NCBI GenBank assembly: GCA_016703895.1
Contig: JADJBE010000015.1
Span: 1-37,205 of the forward strand
Reading direction: 5' to 3'
Length of the DNA: 37,205 nt
Source of the DNA: Pseudomonadota bacterium
GTDB lineage: Bacteria > Pseudomonadota > Gammaproteobacteria > Steroidobacterales > Steroidobacteraceae
Shown here piece by piece: positions 15,569 to 25,404 of the stretch. The notes below the pieces were generated by a model. The model worked only from the letters and a program-made list of their open reading frames with translations. It had not been told where the DNA came from and made no database searches. How positions within the stretch are numbered: position 1 is the first letter of the stretch; the number at the start of each line of letters is the position of its first letter. The position numbers and the translations under genes are program-made.

Positions 15569-17707
15569 ATGATTCATCGTCGCCGCAGTCCTTTCAGCTT
15601 CCTCGCCACGTCGGCGCTCACGGCCGCGCTGGTGGTTATCGCCGGTTCGGCGCCGGCACCGGCCAGCACCTCGCTGCTGCCGCCAGGCTCGATTGCGCCA
15701 ACCGAAAGGCAGCGCACCGTGGCGCGCCGCGTCACTTCGATGCTCGAAGGCATGCACTACACCGGCGCCAAACTCGATGACCGCATTTCGAGCGTGGTTT
15801 TTGATCGGTACCTCGACACGATCGATCGGCAACGCTCCAATCTACTGGCCAGCGACGTCCAGGAATTTGAACAGTACCGGCTACGCTTCGACGATATGGC
15901 GCGCTCGGGTGACATCGATGCCGCATTCGCCATTTTTGCGCGCTACCAACAACGCAACCGCGAACGCGTGCAATACGCGATCGACGTTCTGGCGAAGGAG
16001 CCAGACTGGACACGGCAGGAGTCGTTCGTGTTCGACCGGGAAAAGGCACCGTGGCCGACGACGACCGAAGAACTGAACGAGATCTGGCGCCAGCGCGTCA
16101 AGAACGATGCCTTGTCGTTGCTACTGACCGGCAAGACCTGGCCTGAAGCCAGTGACATTCTGCGCAAGCGCTACCAGCGCTCGCTCAAGCGCGTCGATCA
16201 AGTGAGTGGTGACGACGTCTTTGAAGCGCTGATGAACGGCTATGCCCGCGCCTATGACCCGCACTCGAGCTATTTCTCGCCGCGCAGCTCTGAGGAATAT
16301 CGCATTCAGATGAGTCTGAACTACGACGGCATCGGCGCGTCGCTGCAGCTCATCGATGACATCGTCACTATCATGAACGTAATTGAAGGCGGGCCGGCTG
16401 CCGTCGCGGGCACGCTGCAAGCTAACGACCGCATCACCGGTGTCGGCCAGGGACGCGAAGGGCCCGTCACTGACGTGATCGGCTGGCGTCTGGACGATGT
16501 GGTGCAATTGATCCGCGGCAAGGCTGGCACGCAGGTGCGGTTGCAGGTGCTGCCCTCAGGTGCCGCGCCGGGTTCGCCGGAAAAGACTCTCGAATTCACG
16601 CGTAACAAAGTGACACTTGAAGCCCAGGCGGCCAAGAAAGAGCTGCGCACCATTGAACGTGGTGAGCGTACCCTGAAAGTTGCCGTCATCACGGTCCCGG
16701 GTTTTTATCAGGACGTGCAGGCCCAGAATGCGGGTGACAAGGAATTTCGCAGCACCACACGAGACGTACGGCGGCTGCTCGATGAAGCCAAGGCCGACAA
16801 GGTCGACGGTGTCGTGCTCGATCTGCGCGGCAACGGCGGCGGGTATCGCACCGAAGCCACCGCACTCACTGGCTTGTTTGTCGAGAAAGGCCCAGTCGTA
16901 CAACTCAAGGTGACTACTGGTGAGCTCGAAGTGCAGGACGACCCGGATCCAACCATTGCCTATGCGGGACCGCTGGCCGTACTGGTCGACCGGTTTAGCG
17001 CCTCTGCGTCCGAGATTTTTGCGGGCGCCATTCAGGACTACCGCCGCGGCGTCGTGCTCGGTCAACGAACCTTTGGCAAAGGCACCGTGCAAAACCTCGT
17101 GCCGCTCGATCGCTGGTCAGCAAAGCCAACGAGTGGTCAGCTGACCGTGACCATCGGCAAATTCTATCGCGTGACGGGTGAGAGCACGCAGCATCGAGGC
17201 GTCGAACCGGACGTGCCCCTGCCCTCGCCCATCGATATCGAGGAAGTTGGTGAGAGTGCCTTGCCAGGTGCGCTGCCGTGGGATCGAATTCCCGGCGTGC
17301 CGTTCCGGCTCGAATCACGTATGCCAAAAACCCCGATCGCCACGCTGGCACTCGAGGAACGTGCCCGAGCGGACCGGGATCCTAACTACCGTTGGCTGGT
17401 CTCTGACCTCGCCGCACTCGATACGATCCGCAAGCAAACTAGCCTCTCGCTCAATCTGAAAGAGCGGCAGGCGGAGCGAATCCGTCTTGATACCGAGCGC
17501 CTTGCCCGTGAAAACGCACGCCGCACGGCGCAGCAGCTACCGTTACTGAAGGCGGTCGAGGACTTCGAGAGCGGTACCACCCCCGACTCCGTTCTCGAGC
17601 AGGCGACGCAGATCATGGGCGATATGGTCTTGGGCGTTCGTCCCGGGCAGCCCGCGACCCGTACCGTAAAAGCGGAATCTGCCCAAGCGGATAGTAAGTC
17701 AGATTAA
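15569..17707 (+). CDS. prc: Tail-specific (carboxy-terminal processing) protease
   Basis: A 712-residue periplasmic serine protease of family S41A, similar in length and layout to E. coli Prc/Tsp (682 residues). It degrades proteins with nonpolar C-termini and trims cell-wall hydrolases. Order: signal peptide (about 1-31), an N-terminal helical domain, the YARAYDPHSSYFSP segment, a PDZ domain around 240-330, then the protease core with DLRGNGGGY. The catalytic Ser lies in FSASASEIF (near 477-481) and the Lys is K504 (TFGKGTVQ). The Tsp-type C-terminal helical domain ends the protein. The ATG at 15569 was preferred over a TTG nine codons upstream because GGAG precedes it closely and the signal peptide then starts normally. 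Confidence 0.95.
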   Translation: MIHRRRSPFSFLATSALTAALVVIAGSAPAPASTSLLPPGSIAPTERQRTVARRVTSMLEGMHYTGAKLDDRISSVVFDRYLDTIDRQRSNLLASDVQEFEQYRLRFDDMARSGDIDAAFAIFARYQQRNRERVQYAIDVLAKEPDWTRQESFVFDREKAPWPTTTEELNEIWRQRVKNDALSLLLTGKTWPEASDILRKRYQRSLKRVDQVSGDDVFEALMNGYARAYDPHSSYFSPRSSEEYRIQMSLNYDGIGASLQLIDDIVTIMNVIEGGPAAVAGTLQANDRITGVGQGREGPVTDVIGWRLDDVVQLIRGKAGTQVRLQVLPSGAAPGSPEKTLEFTRNKVTLEAQAAKKELRTIERGERTLKVAVITVPGFYQDVQAQNAGDKEFRSTTRDVRRLLDEAKADKVDGVVLDLRGNGGGYRTEATALTGLFVEKGPVVQLKVTTGELEVQDDPDPTIAYAGPLAVLVDRFSASASEIFAGAIQDYRRGVVLGQRTFGKGTVQNLVPLDRWSAKPTSGQLTVTIGKFYRVTGESTQHRGVEPDVPLPSPIDIEEVGESALPGALPWDRIPGVPFRLESRMPKTPIATLALEERARADRDPNYRWLVSDLAALDTIRKQTSLSLNLKERQAERIRLDTERLARENARRTAQQLPLLKAVEDFESGTTPDSVLEQATQIMGDMVLGVRPGQPATRTVKAESAQADSKSD

Positions 17708-17714
17708 GTAAAAT

Positions 17715-17740
17715 TAGTGTTGTAGTTGACTATAACACTA
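17715..17740. promoter_or_regulatory. Long inverted repeat upstream of the RND operon
   Basis: Two 11-base arms (TAGTGTTGTAG and CTATAACACTA) with one mismatch surround TTGA, directly after prc and about 80 bases before the adaptor gene. TTGACT at 17726-17731 could be a -35, with a weak TAGGCT 17 bp later (17749-17754), so the palindrome would cover the -35. That suits an operator for a TetR/MarR-type repressor of efflux. As RNA it is an 11-bp hairpin, but no U-run follows, so a Rho-independent terminator for prc is less likely. No efflux repressor gene is adjacent. Confidence 0.45.
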
Positions 17741-17821
17741 TTATAAATTAGGCTCCTATTACCCTGCCGTTTTGAACTGCTGGCGCATACCGCGCATCTA
17801 ACGTGCAGGGAGGGGATGCCG

Positions 17822-18893
17822 ATGCACACGACTCGCTGGCTCACTGGGGCGCTCCTAAGCGCAGCATTGTTGCTGTCGTCGGGCTGCGCCCAGCAGGGCG
17901 AGGCCTCATCGAAGGCGTCCGACGACGAGGCCTCTCTGATACCGGTCGAGGTCGTCACGCCGTTACGGCGCGAGATGCTAGCCACCTACTCTGGTACGGC
18001 GACGCTCGAGGCCGAGGCCGACGCGGAAGTCATCGCCAAAGTGGGCGGGGAAGGCGCTGCGCCTGCTGGTTGAGGAAGGCGACGTCGTCAAGTCCAACCA
18101 ACTTCTGGCGACGCTGGATGACCGGCAACTGCGACTGCAAGCGGCGCAGGCCCGCGCCGCGTTGGCGAAGGCTCAGCGCGACTATCAGCGGCAGGTTGAG
18201 CTGCACGAGAAAGGCCTGGTCGCGCGCGGCGCATTTGAGGGTCTCAAGTTCGATCTGGACAATCTGCGCGCCGCCCATGAGCTGGCACGCCTGTCACTGT
18301 CCTACACCGAAATTCGCGCGCCGTTCGCCGGCATCATTGCCACGCGCTCTATCAGGGTCGGACAGACGGTGCCGGTGGGCGCGGCACTGCTACGTGTCAC
18401 TGACCCGACACCGCTAAAGGCCAGCGTGTTCATTCCGGAGCGAGAGCTGTCGCGGCTGCAGGTCGGTCAGCCGGCCGGCATTCAGGTAGACGCGCTAGCG
18501 GACAAGCGATTTCTTGGCAAAGTGACACTCGTCTCACCGACCGTGGATGCCGCCACCGCGACCTTCAAGGTAACACTCGAGGTCGACGACCCCAGCGGCG
18601 AGCTCAAGCCTGGCATGTTCGCGCGTGTCGGGATCGTCTTTGATCGTCGCGCCGATGCCCTGACGATTCCGCGCGCAGCACTAGTCGAGAACGACGATGT
18701 GCGCTCAGTTTTCATTGTCGCCGCTGACAAGGCGCGGCAACGCACGCTAACGACTGGGCTCACCAACGGCGGTGACATCGAAGTGCTTGCTGGTCTTGAC
18801 GGGAGCGAGCAGGTAGTCACGGTGGGTCAGAACGGACTCAAGGACGGCAACGCCGTACGAGTCGTCACGCTCGACGTCGACGCGGCTCGTTAG
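17822..18893 (+). pseudogene. RND efflux periplasmic adaptor (HlyD/MFP), frameshifted
   Basis: Membrane-fusion adaptor linking RND permeases to an outer-membrane channel; about 356 residues when repaired. It is a lipoprotein: MHTTRW start, hydrophobic core and lipobox SSGC. The ATG at 17822 fits the GGGAGGGG box better than the ATG six bases earlier. The first frame runs to AEVIAKVGGE, then stops. Directly afterwards the +1 frame gives ALRLLVEEGDVVKSNQLLATLDD (two adjoining parts), the standard lipoyl-half motif, then the coiled hairpin, the YTEIRAPFAGIIATR lipoyl half and the beta-barrel. One extra G in the run at 18047-18050 explains the break. As written, the protein would be truncated and non-functional. 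It is first in a three-gene efflux operon. Confidence 0.9.
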
Positions 18894-18896
18894 GTC

Positions 18897-21800
18897 ATGG
18901 GTGTCATCGAGTTTGCGATTCGTCGCCGCGTGACGATCGCGATGGTGACCCTGGCCATCGCGCTGTTTGGTTGGGTGTCACTCAATCGCCTCAAGGTCAA
19001 CCTGCTGCCCGACCTGTCCTACCCCACCCTCACGATCCGGACCGAACTTCCCGGGGCGGCGCCACTCGAGGTGGAGAACCTGGTCACGCGGCCGATCGAA
19101 GAAGCCGCTGGCGTGATCCGCAATGTGCGCGCTGTCCGCTCGGTGTCGCGCGCCGGCCAGTCCGACGTCATTCTCGAGTTTGTCTGGGGCACAGAAATGG
19201 ACTTCGCGGGCATCGATGTCCGCGAACGGCTGGATCTGCTGCAATTGCCGGATGAAGCCGCGCGGCCGCTGCTGCTGCGGTTTGATCCCTCGACCGAGCC
19301 GGTCATGCGTCTCGCCTTGGTAGCCACCGCCACAGCAGCGGCGCGCCTGTCCGAGCAGGATCAACTCAAGGCGCTGCGACGCTATGCAGATGAGCGGCTG
19401 AAACCGGACCTCGAGGCACTGGAAGGCTCTGCTGCCGTCAAGGTCAGCGGCGGCTTCGAGGATGAGATCCAGGTATTTGTCGACCAGGATCGACTTGCAC
19501 AGCTTGGCTTGGGCGTCGGCCAGGTTGCAGCGCGGCTGGGCGCGGAAAACGTCAATCTCTCTGGTGGCCGACTTGAGCAGGGCACACAACGCTTCCTGGT
19601 ACGGACGGTCAATGAGTTCACGACGCTCGAGGGGATGGCCAACGCCGTGATCGCGACGATCGACAATCGGCCGGTCTATCTCAAAGACGTGGCGCGCGTC
19701 GAACGCGGCCACAAGGATCGCGCGGCTATCGCTCGGTTGGGTGGGCAGGAGTGCATCGAGCTGGCGATTTACAAAGAGGGTGATGCCAATACCGTTCAGT
19801 TAGCGGCATCAATAGACAGCACGCTGGCAACACTGCGCAAGAATCTGCCGCCGCAGACCGAGTTGCAAACCGTCTACGACCAGTCACGTTTCATTGCCAG
19901 CGCCGTCGACGAAGTGAAGAGTGCAGCCCTCTGGGGTGGTTTGCTGGCGGTCATCGTGATGTATCTGTTCTTGCGCGACGCGCGCGCCACCCTGGTCGCA
20001 GGAATTGTCATTCCGGTGACGGTGATCGGCATTTTCGTGTTGATGTTCGGCTTCGACCTGACACTCAATGTCATGTCGCTGGGCGGTATTGCGCTCTCGG
20101 TCGGTATGTTGATCGACAACTCGGTCGTCATCCTGGAGTCGATCGCCCGCAAACGCGACGCCGGATTGGCGCCGCGTGACGCGGCCCTGCAGGGGACGAG
20201 CGAGGTCGCGATGGCCGTCACCGCCTCGACGCTGACGACTGTTGCGGTGTTCTTCCCGATGGTGTTCGTCAGTGGTATCGCTGGACAGCTGTTCCGCGAC
20301 CAGGCGTTGACCGTGACCTTCGCCCAACTACTGTCACTGGTCGTTAGCCTGACGCTGGTACCCATGTTGGCCGCCTGGCGTGCAGACCTGCCAGAACACG
20401 CGCAACGACCCGCCGCCAGCAGCAGCACGGTGGCGCCGTCGCTACGCGCTGACCTGGCCACCCGAACTGCGGCCCTGGGCGGACTCCTGCGACGCGTGCC
20501 AACGGTCTTCGGTAACCTGCGACGACCGTTATTGGCCCTGCTGTCACTCGGACGCCTCCTTGTTAGTGTGCTGGGCAGTCTGCTCGGTCTGCTGCTCGCG
20601 CCTGCGGTAGCGGCAACGCAACGTGCCTATGGGGCGTTCGAGCATGTCTATCCGGCGGCCTTGCGAGCAGTGCTGCGGCACCGCGGCGTGACCATTCTGG
20701 CGGCGGTTCTGTTGTTAGGCGCAACGCTGGCGCTGGTGCCGAGGCTGGGGTCCGAATTGATCCCGCAGCTTTCGCAAGGCGAGTTCACCGCCAAACTGCG
20801 GCTCGCGCCGGGCACGCCTCTCGATGTCACCGACCAGATGGTTCGACGTGCCCAGGACGCAGCCAGCGCGCTGCCGAATCTGCAGCGCGCTTACTCTGTC
20901 TCCGGCACCGGCAACCGGCTGGATGCGAACCCGGTGGACGCCGGCGAGAACACCGGCGAGCTTGCCATCGTGTTGCAACAACCCGCCGGTGAAGCCGAGG
21001 AAACGGCTGCCATCGAGCAGTTGCGGGCGAGCTTCGCACGGCTGCCAGGCGTGCAGTACGAGTTCGCGCGCCCTAGCCTTTTCTCGCTATCCACGCCGCT
21101 CGAAATCATGCTGGCGGGCTACGAGATCGAACCGTTGGCCGTAGCAGCCACCCAGGTCCGCGCAGCGATGGAGGCGAATGGCGGCTTCCGCGACATCCGC
21201 ACTAGTGTCGAGGGCGGCAACCCGGAAATTCAGATTGTTTTCGATCAGGAGCGTGCTTCGCAGCTGGGTCTCACCGTGCGGGACATTGCCGACCGCGTCG
21301 TCGCCAGCGTCATGGGGGATGTCGCCACCCGCTACCGTTGGCGCGACAAGAAGATCGACGTCCTGGTTCGCAGTGTCGACACGCGCGCAGCCTCTATCGA
21401 AGAGATTCGTCGCCTGGTCGTCAATCCGGGCGCCGAGCGGCCTGTACCACTCGCTGCCGTTGCAGACGTGCGCCTGGCGATGGGCCCGGCCGAGATACGC
21501 CGCGCCAACCAGGAGCGCGTCGCGATCCTCTCGGCGAGTCCGGCAGACAAGGATCTGGGCGCTGCGACCGTGGCCGCTGAAGGTATCCTCGCCTCGATCG
21601 CACTACCAAACGGCGTGACGGCAACAATCACCGGGCAAAGCGAGGATATGCAACAGAGCTTTCAGGCCATGCTGCTCGCACTCGGGCTGGCCGCCTTCCT
21701 GGTCTACATCGTGATGGCCATGCAGTTCGAGTCGCTGCTGCATCCGTTCGTGATCTTGTTGACCGTACCGATGGGCCTGATTGGCGCCGTCTGGGCACTG

Positions 21801-22193
21801 TGGCTGACGGGTACGACGGTCAACGCGGTTGCCATGATCGGCATGATCCTGCTGGCTGGTATTGTTGTTAACAACGCCATCGTGCTGGTCGATGCCATCA
21901 ATCGGGCACGCGCTACTGGCCTGGCGCAGCTCGATGCGATCGTTGCCGCAGGGCTCCTGCGCCTGCGGCCGATCTTGATCACCAGTATCAGCACCATGCT
22001 GGGGCTTGCACCGATGGTACTCGGCATGGGCGAAGGCGCAGAGATCCGCCGACCGATGGCGATCACTGTGATCGGTGGTATGTTGTTAGCGACGTTCCTG
22101 ACGCTGTTTTTGATCCCGGTGCTGTACGCAACCTTGGACCGCGGCGCTCGCACCGCGAGTGGACTGCAGCCAGCGACCGGGGCGGGCGCGTGA
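18897..22193 (+). CDS. RND efflux permease 1
   Basis: A 1098-residue inner-membrane proton-driven pump subunit of the HAE1/AcrB-like superfamily. Seen: the amphipathic start FAIRRRVTIAMV, VNLLPDLSYPTLTI, two large periplasmic loops, TM4 with GMLIDNSVV (D407 at the AcrB D407 position, but Asn instead of D408) and TM10 with GIVVNNAIVLVD, where AcrB has K940 in GLSAKNA. The standard Asp-Asp-Lys relay is thus reduced to one Asp, as in a known subgroup of two-permease systems. An extra ~85-residue, partly hydrophobic stretch (about 495-580) lies between TM6 and TM7. It starts four bases after the adaptor and ends in a GTGA overlap with permease 2. Confidence 0.94.
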   Translation: MGVIEFAIRRRVTIAMVTLAIALFGWVSLNRLKVNLLPDLSYPTLTIRTELPGAAPLEVENLVTRPIEEAAGVIRNVRAVRSVSRAGQSDVILEFVWGTEMDFAGIDVRERLDLLQLPDEAARPLLLRFDPSTEPVMRLALVATATAAARLSEQDQLKALRRYADERLKPDLEALEGSAAVKVSGGFEDEIQVFVDQDRLAQLGLGVGQVAARLGAENVNLSGGRLEQGTQRFLVRTVNEFTTLEGMANAVIATIDNRPVYLKDVARVERGHKDRAAIARLGGQECIELAIYKEGDANTVQLAASIDSTLATLRKNLPPQTELQTVYDQSRFIASAVDEVKSAALWGGLLAVIVMYLFLRDARATLVAGIVIPVTVIGIFVLMFGFDLTLNVMSLGGIALSVGMLIDNSVVILESIARKRDAGLAPRDAALQGTSEVAMAVTASTLTTVAVFFPMVFVSGIAGQLFRDQALTVTFAQLLSLVVSLTLVPMLAAWRADLPEHAQRPAASSSTVAPSLRADLATRTAALGGLLRRVPTVFGNLRRPLLALLSLGRLLVSVLGSLLGLLLAPAVAATQRAYGAFEHVYPAALRAVLRHRGVTILAAVLLLGATLALVPRLGSELIPQLSQGEFTAKLRLAPGTPLDVTDQMVRRAQDAASALPNLQRAYSVSGTGNRLDANPVDAGENTGELAIVLQQPAGEAEETAAIEQLRASFARLPGVQYEFARPSLFSLSTPLEIMLAGYEIEPLAVAATQVRAAMEANGGFRDIRTSVEGGNPEIQIVFDQERASQLGLTVRDIADRVVASVMGDVATRYRWRDKKIDVLVRSVDTRAASIEEIRRLVVNPGAERPVPLAAVADVRLAMGPAEIRRANQERVAILSASPADKDLGAATVAAEGILASIALPNGVTATITGQSEDMQQSFQAMLLALGLAAFLVYIVMAMQFESLLHPFVILLTVPMGLIGAVWALWLTGTTVNAVAMIGMILLAGIVVNNAIVLVDAINRARATGLAQLDAIVAAGLLRLRPILITSISTMLGLAPMVLGMGEGAEIRRPMAITVIGGMLLATFLTLFLIPVLYATLDRGARTASGLQPATGAGA

Positions 22194-25100
22194 TCCACAC
22201 ACGGCTTGCCTTGCGGCGCCCCGTTTCGATCACGATGCTGTTCGCCGCAGTGGCCGTGATCGGCCTGTTAGCGACTCGTTTGTTGCCACTCGAGCAGTTC
22301 CCGGACATCAAGTTTCCGTTCATGGGCCTCGAGATACCCTACCCCGGATCGATCCCCGAGGAAGTCGAGGATCTGGTTACCAAGCCGATCGAGGAAGCGC
22401 TGGCGACGCTGCCGGGCATACAAGAAATCAGTTCCACCTCGGCAAGCGACCGAGCGCAGATTCGCATTCTGTTCGACTGGGGCATGGACCTCGATGCCGC
22501 CACCTTCGAAGTGCGCACCAAGCTCGACGCGATACGCCAGCAACTACCTCCGGCCGCCAATCGCATCCTGATGTTCCGTGCGTCCTCCGGCGACCAATCG
22601 GTGCTCACGATCAGAATTTCGGCCGATCAGGACCTCTCTACTCAGTACGACGTGCTGGAGCGCTACCTCAAACGGCCGATCGAGCGCCTTGAAGGTGTCG
22701 CGCGCGTGCAGCTGGCGGGCGTCGAACCGCGCGAGCTGCGCATCCTCGTCGACTCGGGTCGCATGGTCGCACATAGCATAGACGTGCAGCGGCTGGTAAG
22801 GCTGCTTGAGCGCAGCAACTTCTCGGTCAGCGCTGGGCAGGTGACCAATGAGGGACAACGCCTCGCCGTTCGCCCGCTTGGTGAGTTCACCTCGATCGCA
22901 CAGATCCGAGATCTCGTCATCGAGGGTAATGTGCGACTCAGCGATGTCGCCAGCGTCGAGCTAATCAGTCCTGAGCTCACCGTACGTCGCAACCTCAATC
23001 TGCAACCAGCGGTCGGCGTGGATGTGTACAAATCGACGCAAGCCAACGTCATCGACGTGGTCGACCGCGTGCTCAAGGTGGTCGAATACGCCCGTACCGT
23101 GCCGCAGATGCAGGGCATCACAATATTCGTGATCGACAACCAGGCAGACTCGATCAAAAGCTCGCTCGCGTCCGTAGGCCAGTCTGGGATGGTCGGTGGA
23201 CTGTTCGCGCTGCTGGTGCTGTACGCGTTCCTCCGACATTGGCCGACGACTCTATTCGTCAGCCTCGCCGTGCCGCTGTCCCTGCTAGTCACCTTGGCCG
23301 TGATGTACTTTGTCGGCCTGACGATCAACGTCATGTCGATGATGGGCATGATGTTGGCCATTGGCATGCTGGTCGACAACGGCGTCGTGGTGACCGAGAG
23401 TGTCTATCGCCAGCGGCAGCTGCAACCCGGTGAAGCCGAGGCGGCGACACTGGCGGGCGTGCGGGAGGTGGGTGTCGCCACGCTGGCCGGCACGCTCACC
23501 TCCATCATCGTTTTTGTGCCGATCGTGTTCGGTGAGCAGAACCAGATGTCGATCTTCCTGGCGCATGTCGCCATCCCGATCATCGTGGCGATGCTGGCCT
23601 CGCTGTTGATTGCCCAGACGCTGATTCCGATGCTCACCGCGCGGTTTCCCGCGCCACCCCGTCGCGCCAAGCGCGACTGGATCGATGCGCTACAGACCCG
23701 CTATGCAGCAATGCTAACTGCGACGCTCGATCGTCCCGGCAAGTCCGGTGCGCTGTTGCTCTTGTTAGTACTGGTTACGGGCGGCCTGCTGGCCGCGTCC
23801 AACCACTGGCCCGATCGGTTCCTGAAGATCGATATGTGGCCGCAGGATGCGGGGCGCCAGCTCGCGATCGACTACGGCATTCAAGGCACGCATCCTATAG
23901 AGCGAGTCGAGGCAGCCGTGCGGCGCATCGAGCGATATCTAGACGACAATCGGGACCGCTTCGATATCGACAGCATTTATTCACGTTTTGACGCCGACGA
24001 TGCCAATACTGTCCTCAACTTGAAAACCGGCGAGGCTGCGACGTTGAGCGCGGCCGAGATCAGCACCCTGGTGCTGGCTGAGATGCCGAAGATCAGTATT
24101 GGCAAGCCGAGCTTCAATTTCGACGATGACGGTGGTGGCGGGTCCGAAGGGTTCAGTTTGCAACTACGCGGCGAAGCTACTGAGCGCCTCGCAGAAATTG
24201 CCGATGACGTGACACGTGTGCTCGCAACGGTAGCAGGCCTTGAGTCGGTACGCGCCAACAGCAGCGACGGCGACGAGGAAGTGCAGATCGTGGTCGATCG
24301 GCAACGCGCTGCGGCTCTTGGTCTAACGCCGCGTGATGTGGCGACCACCGTCGCCGCGGCGATGCGCGGCGACCGGCTACGCGAGTTCCGGGGTGCCGAG
24401 CGCGAGGTGATCATGCGGCTGGCGTTTCGCGCCAACGATCGCCAAACACTCGATGACCTGGCGCGCCTGCCGCTCTACCTACCGAGTGGCGAACGGATCG
24501 AGCTCGGTGCCGTCGCGCGTTTCGATGTCGCTCGGGGACCCCGGACTATCGAGCGCACCAACCGCATGACTTCCAGTGTCATCGATGCCAATATCGCTAC
24601 TGGCGCCACGCTCGGTGCGGTACGCGAATCCGTCGAAGCCGTGATGGCCAACTACTCGCTACCACCGGTTATAGCTGGAAGTTTGGTCGCGGTATCGAGA
24701 ACGACGACATAACCCAGCAAGCCATGCTTATCAATCTGATTTTTGCACTAGCGATGATCTACTTCGTCATGGCCGCGCTGTTCGAATCCACGCTGATGCC
24801 CGTATCGATTGTCGTGTCGATCTTTATCGCCGCTATTGGCGTGATCTGGACGTTGTTTTTGACTCGCACGACGATGACCTTCATGGCGCTGATCGGTGTG
24901 CAGATCCTGATGGGCGTTATCGTCAACATCGGCATTGTGCTGGTTGCACATATCAATGATCTGCGACAAGCAGGCCTCGAGCGACGCGCCGCCATTTTGC
25001 AAGCGGGTCACGACCGCTTGCGCCCGATCCTGATGACCACACTCACGACCGTCCTCGGTCTGGCGCCGCTCGCGGTCGGCGACGCACAACTTGCCGTCGG

Positions 25101-25272
25101 CATCGGCGGACCCTCCTACGCACCGATGGCTCGCGCGATCATGGGCGGGCTGGCCTTCGGCTCGTTGGTGTCATTGTTCGCCGTGCCACTCTGCTACACG
25201 TGGGTGGACCAGGCAGTGACGGCAACCAAGCGATTCGTTGCCGACTCTAGAGTTGTGGTCAAACAGAGCTAG
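22190..25272 (+). pseudogene. RND efflux permease 2, frameshifted
   Basis: A second AcrB-superfamily permease, 1027 residues when repaired, about the family's usual length. Seen: the FPDIKFPFMGLEIPYPGSIPEEVEDLV region in two adjoining motifs, TM4 with GMLVDNGVVVTES (D396, then Asn), and TM10 with GVIVNIGIVLVAHIND. The first frame ends in a wrong-frame tail after NYSLPP (near 24666). The other frame continues as GYSWKFGRGIENDDITQQA and the last four membrane helices. One missing G at 24667-24668 (GGG to GG) explains it. Without repair, the pump loses TM9-TM12. GTG at 22190 overlaps the stop of permease 1. Together the two permeases suggest a heteromeric pump in the style of MdtB/MdtC, though without an outer-membrane channel gene here. 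Confidence 0.92.
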
Positions 25273-25285
25273 CGAGGGCCCGAAA

Positions 25286-25384
25286 GTGGCCCGCGCATTG
25301 AGCAGATCCGCCCTCTCCGCCGCAGTTATTGCGGACCAATTGGTCGATTGGCTCGCGCCGGATTCGATTGACGGCTATGTGCCC
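25286..25384 (+). pseudogene. 5' part of a small ORF interrupted by an IS66-family element
   Basis: From GTG at 25286 (GCGAGGG eight bases upstream) the frame reads MARALSRSALSAAVIADQ and ends in DGYVP at the insertion point. Removing the insertion and one copy of the 8-bp duplication joins it in frame to EAAGRRELILAQ and the rest at 27101-27298, a 98-residue product. No family is recognised. The ORF begins 13 bases after permease 2, so it could have been the operon's last gene. It may also be a chance open frame. Confidence 0.4.
25377..25384. repeat. Target-site duplication, left copy
   Basis: ATGTGCCC, identical to 27093-27100 on the other side of the IS66-family element. Eight base pairs is the duplication length expected for IS66. 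Confidence 0.92.
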
Positions 25385-25404
25385 GTAAGCGATCAAATAA
25401 CTGC
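25385..25404 (+). repeat. IS66 terminal inverted repeat, left end in window
   Basis: GTAAGCGATCA followed by AATAACTGC. The first 11 bases match the opposite end exactly and about six of the next eleven agree. Confidence 0.85.

Noticed and set aside
16556..17092. Minus-strand open frame inside prc
   Set aside because: It is antisense to a conserved protease core and carries no family sequence of its own.
17715..17740. Rho-independent terminator of prc
   Set aside because: The stem is good, but no U-run follows and the stem is A/T-rich, so an operator is the better reading.
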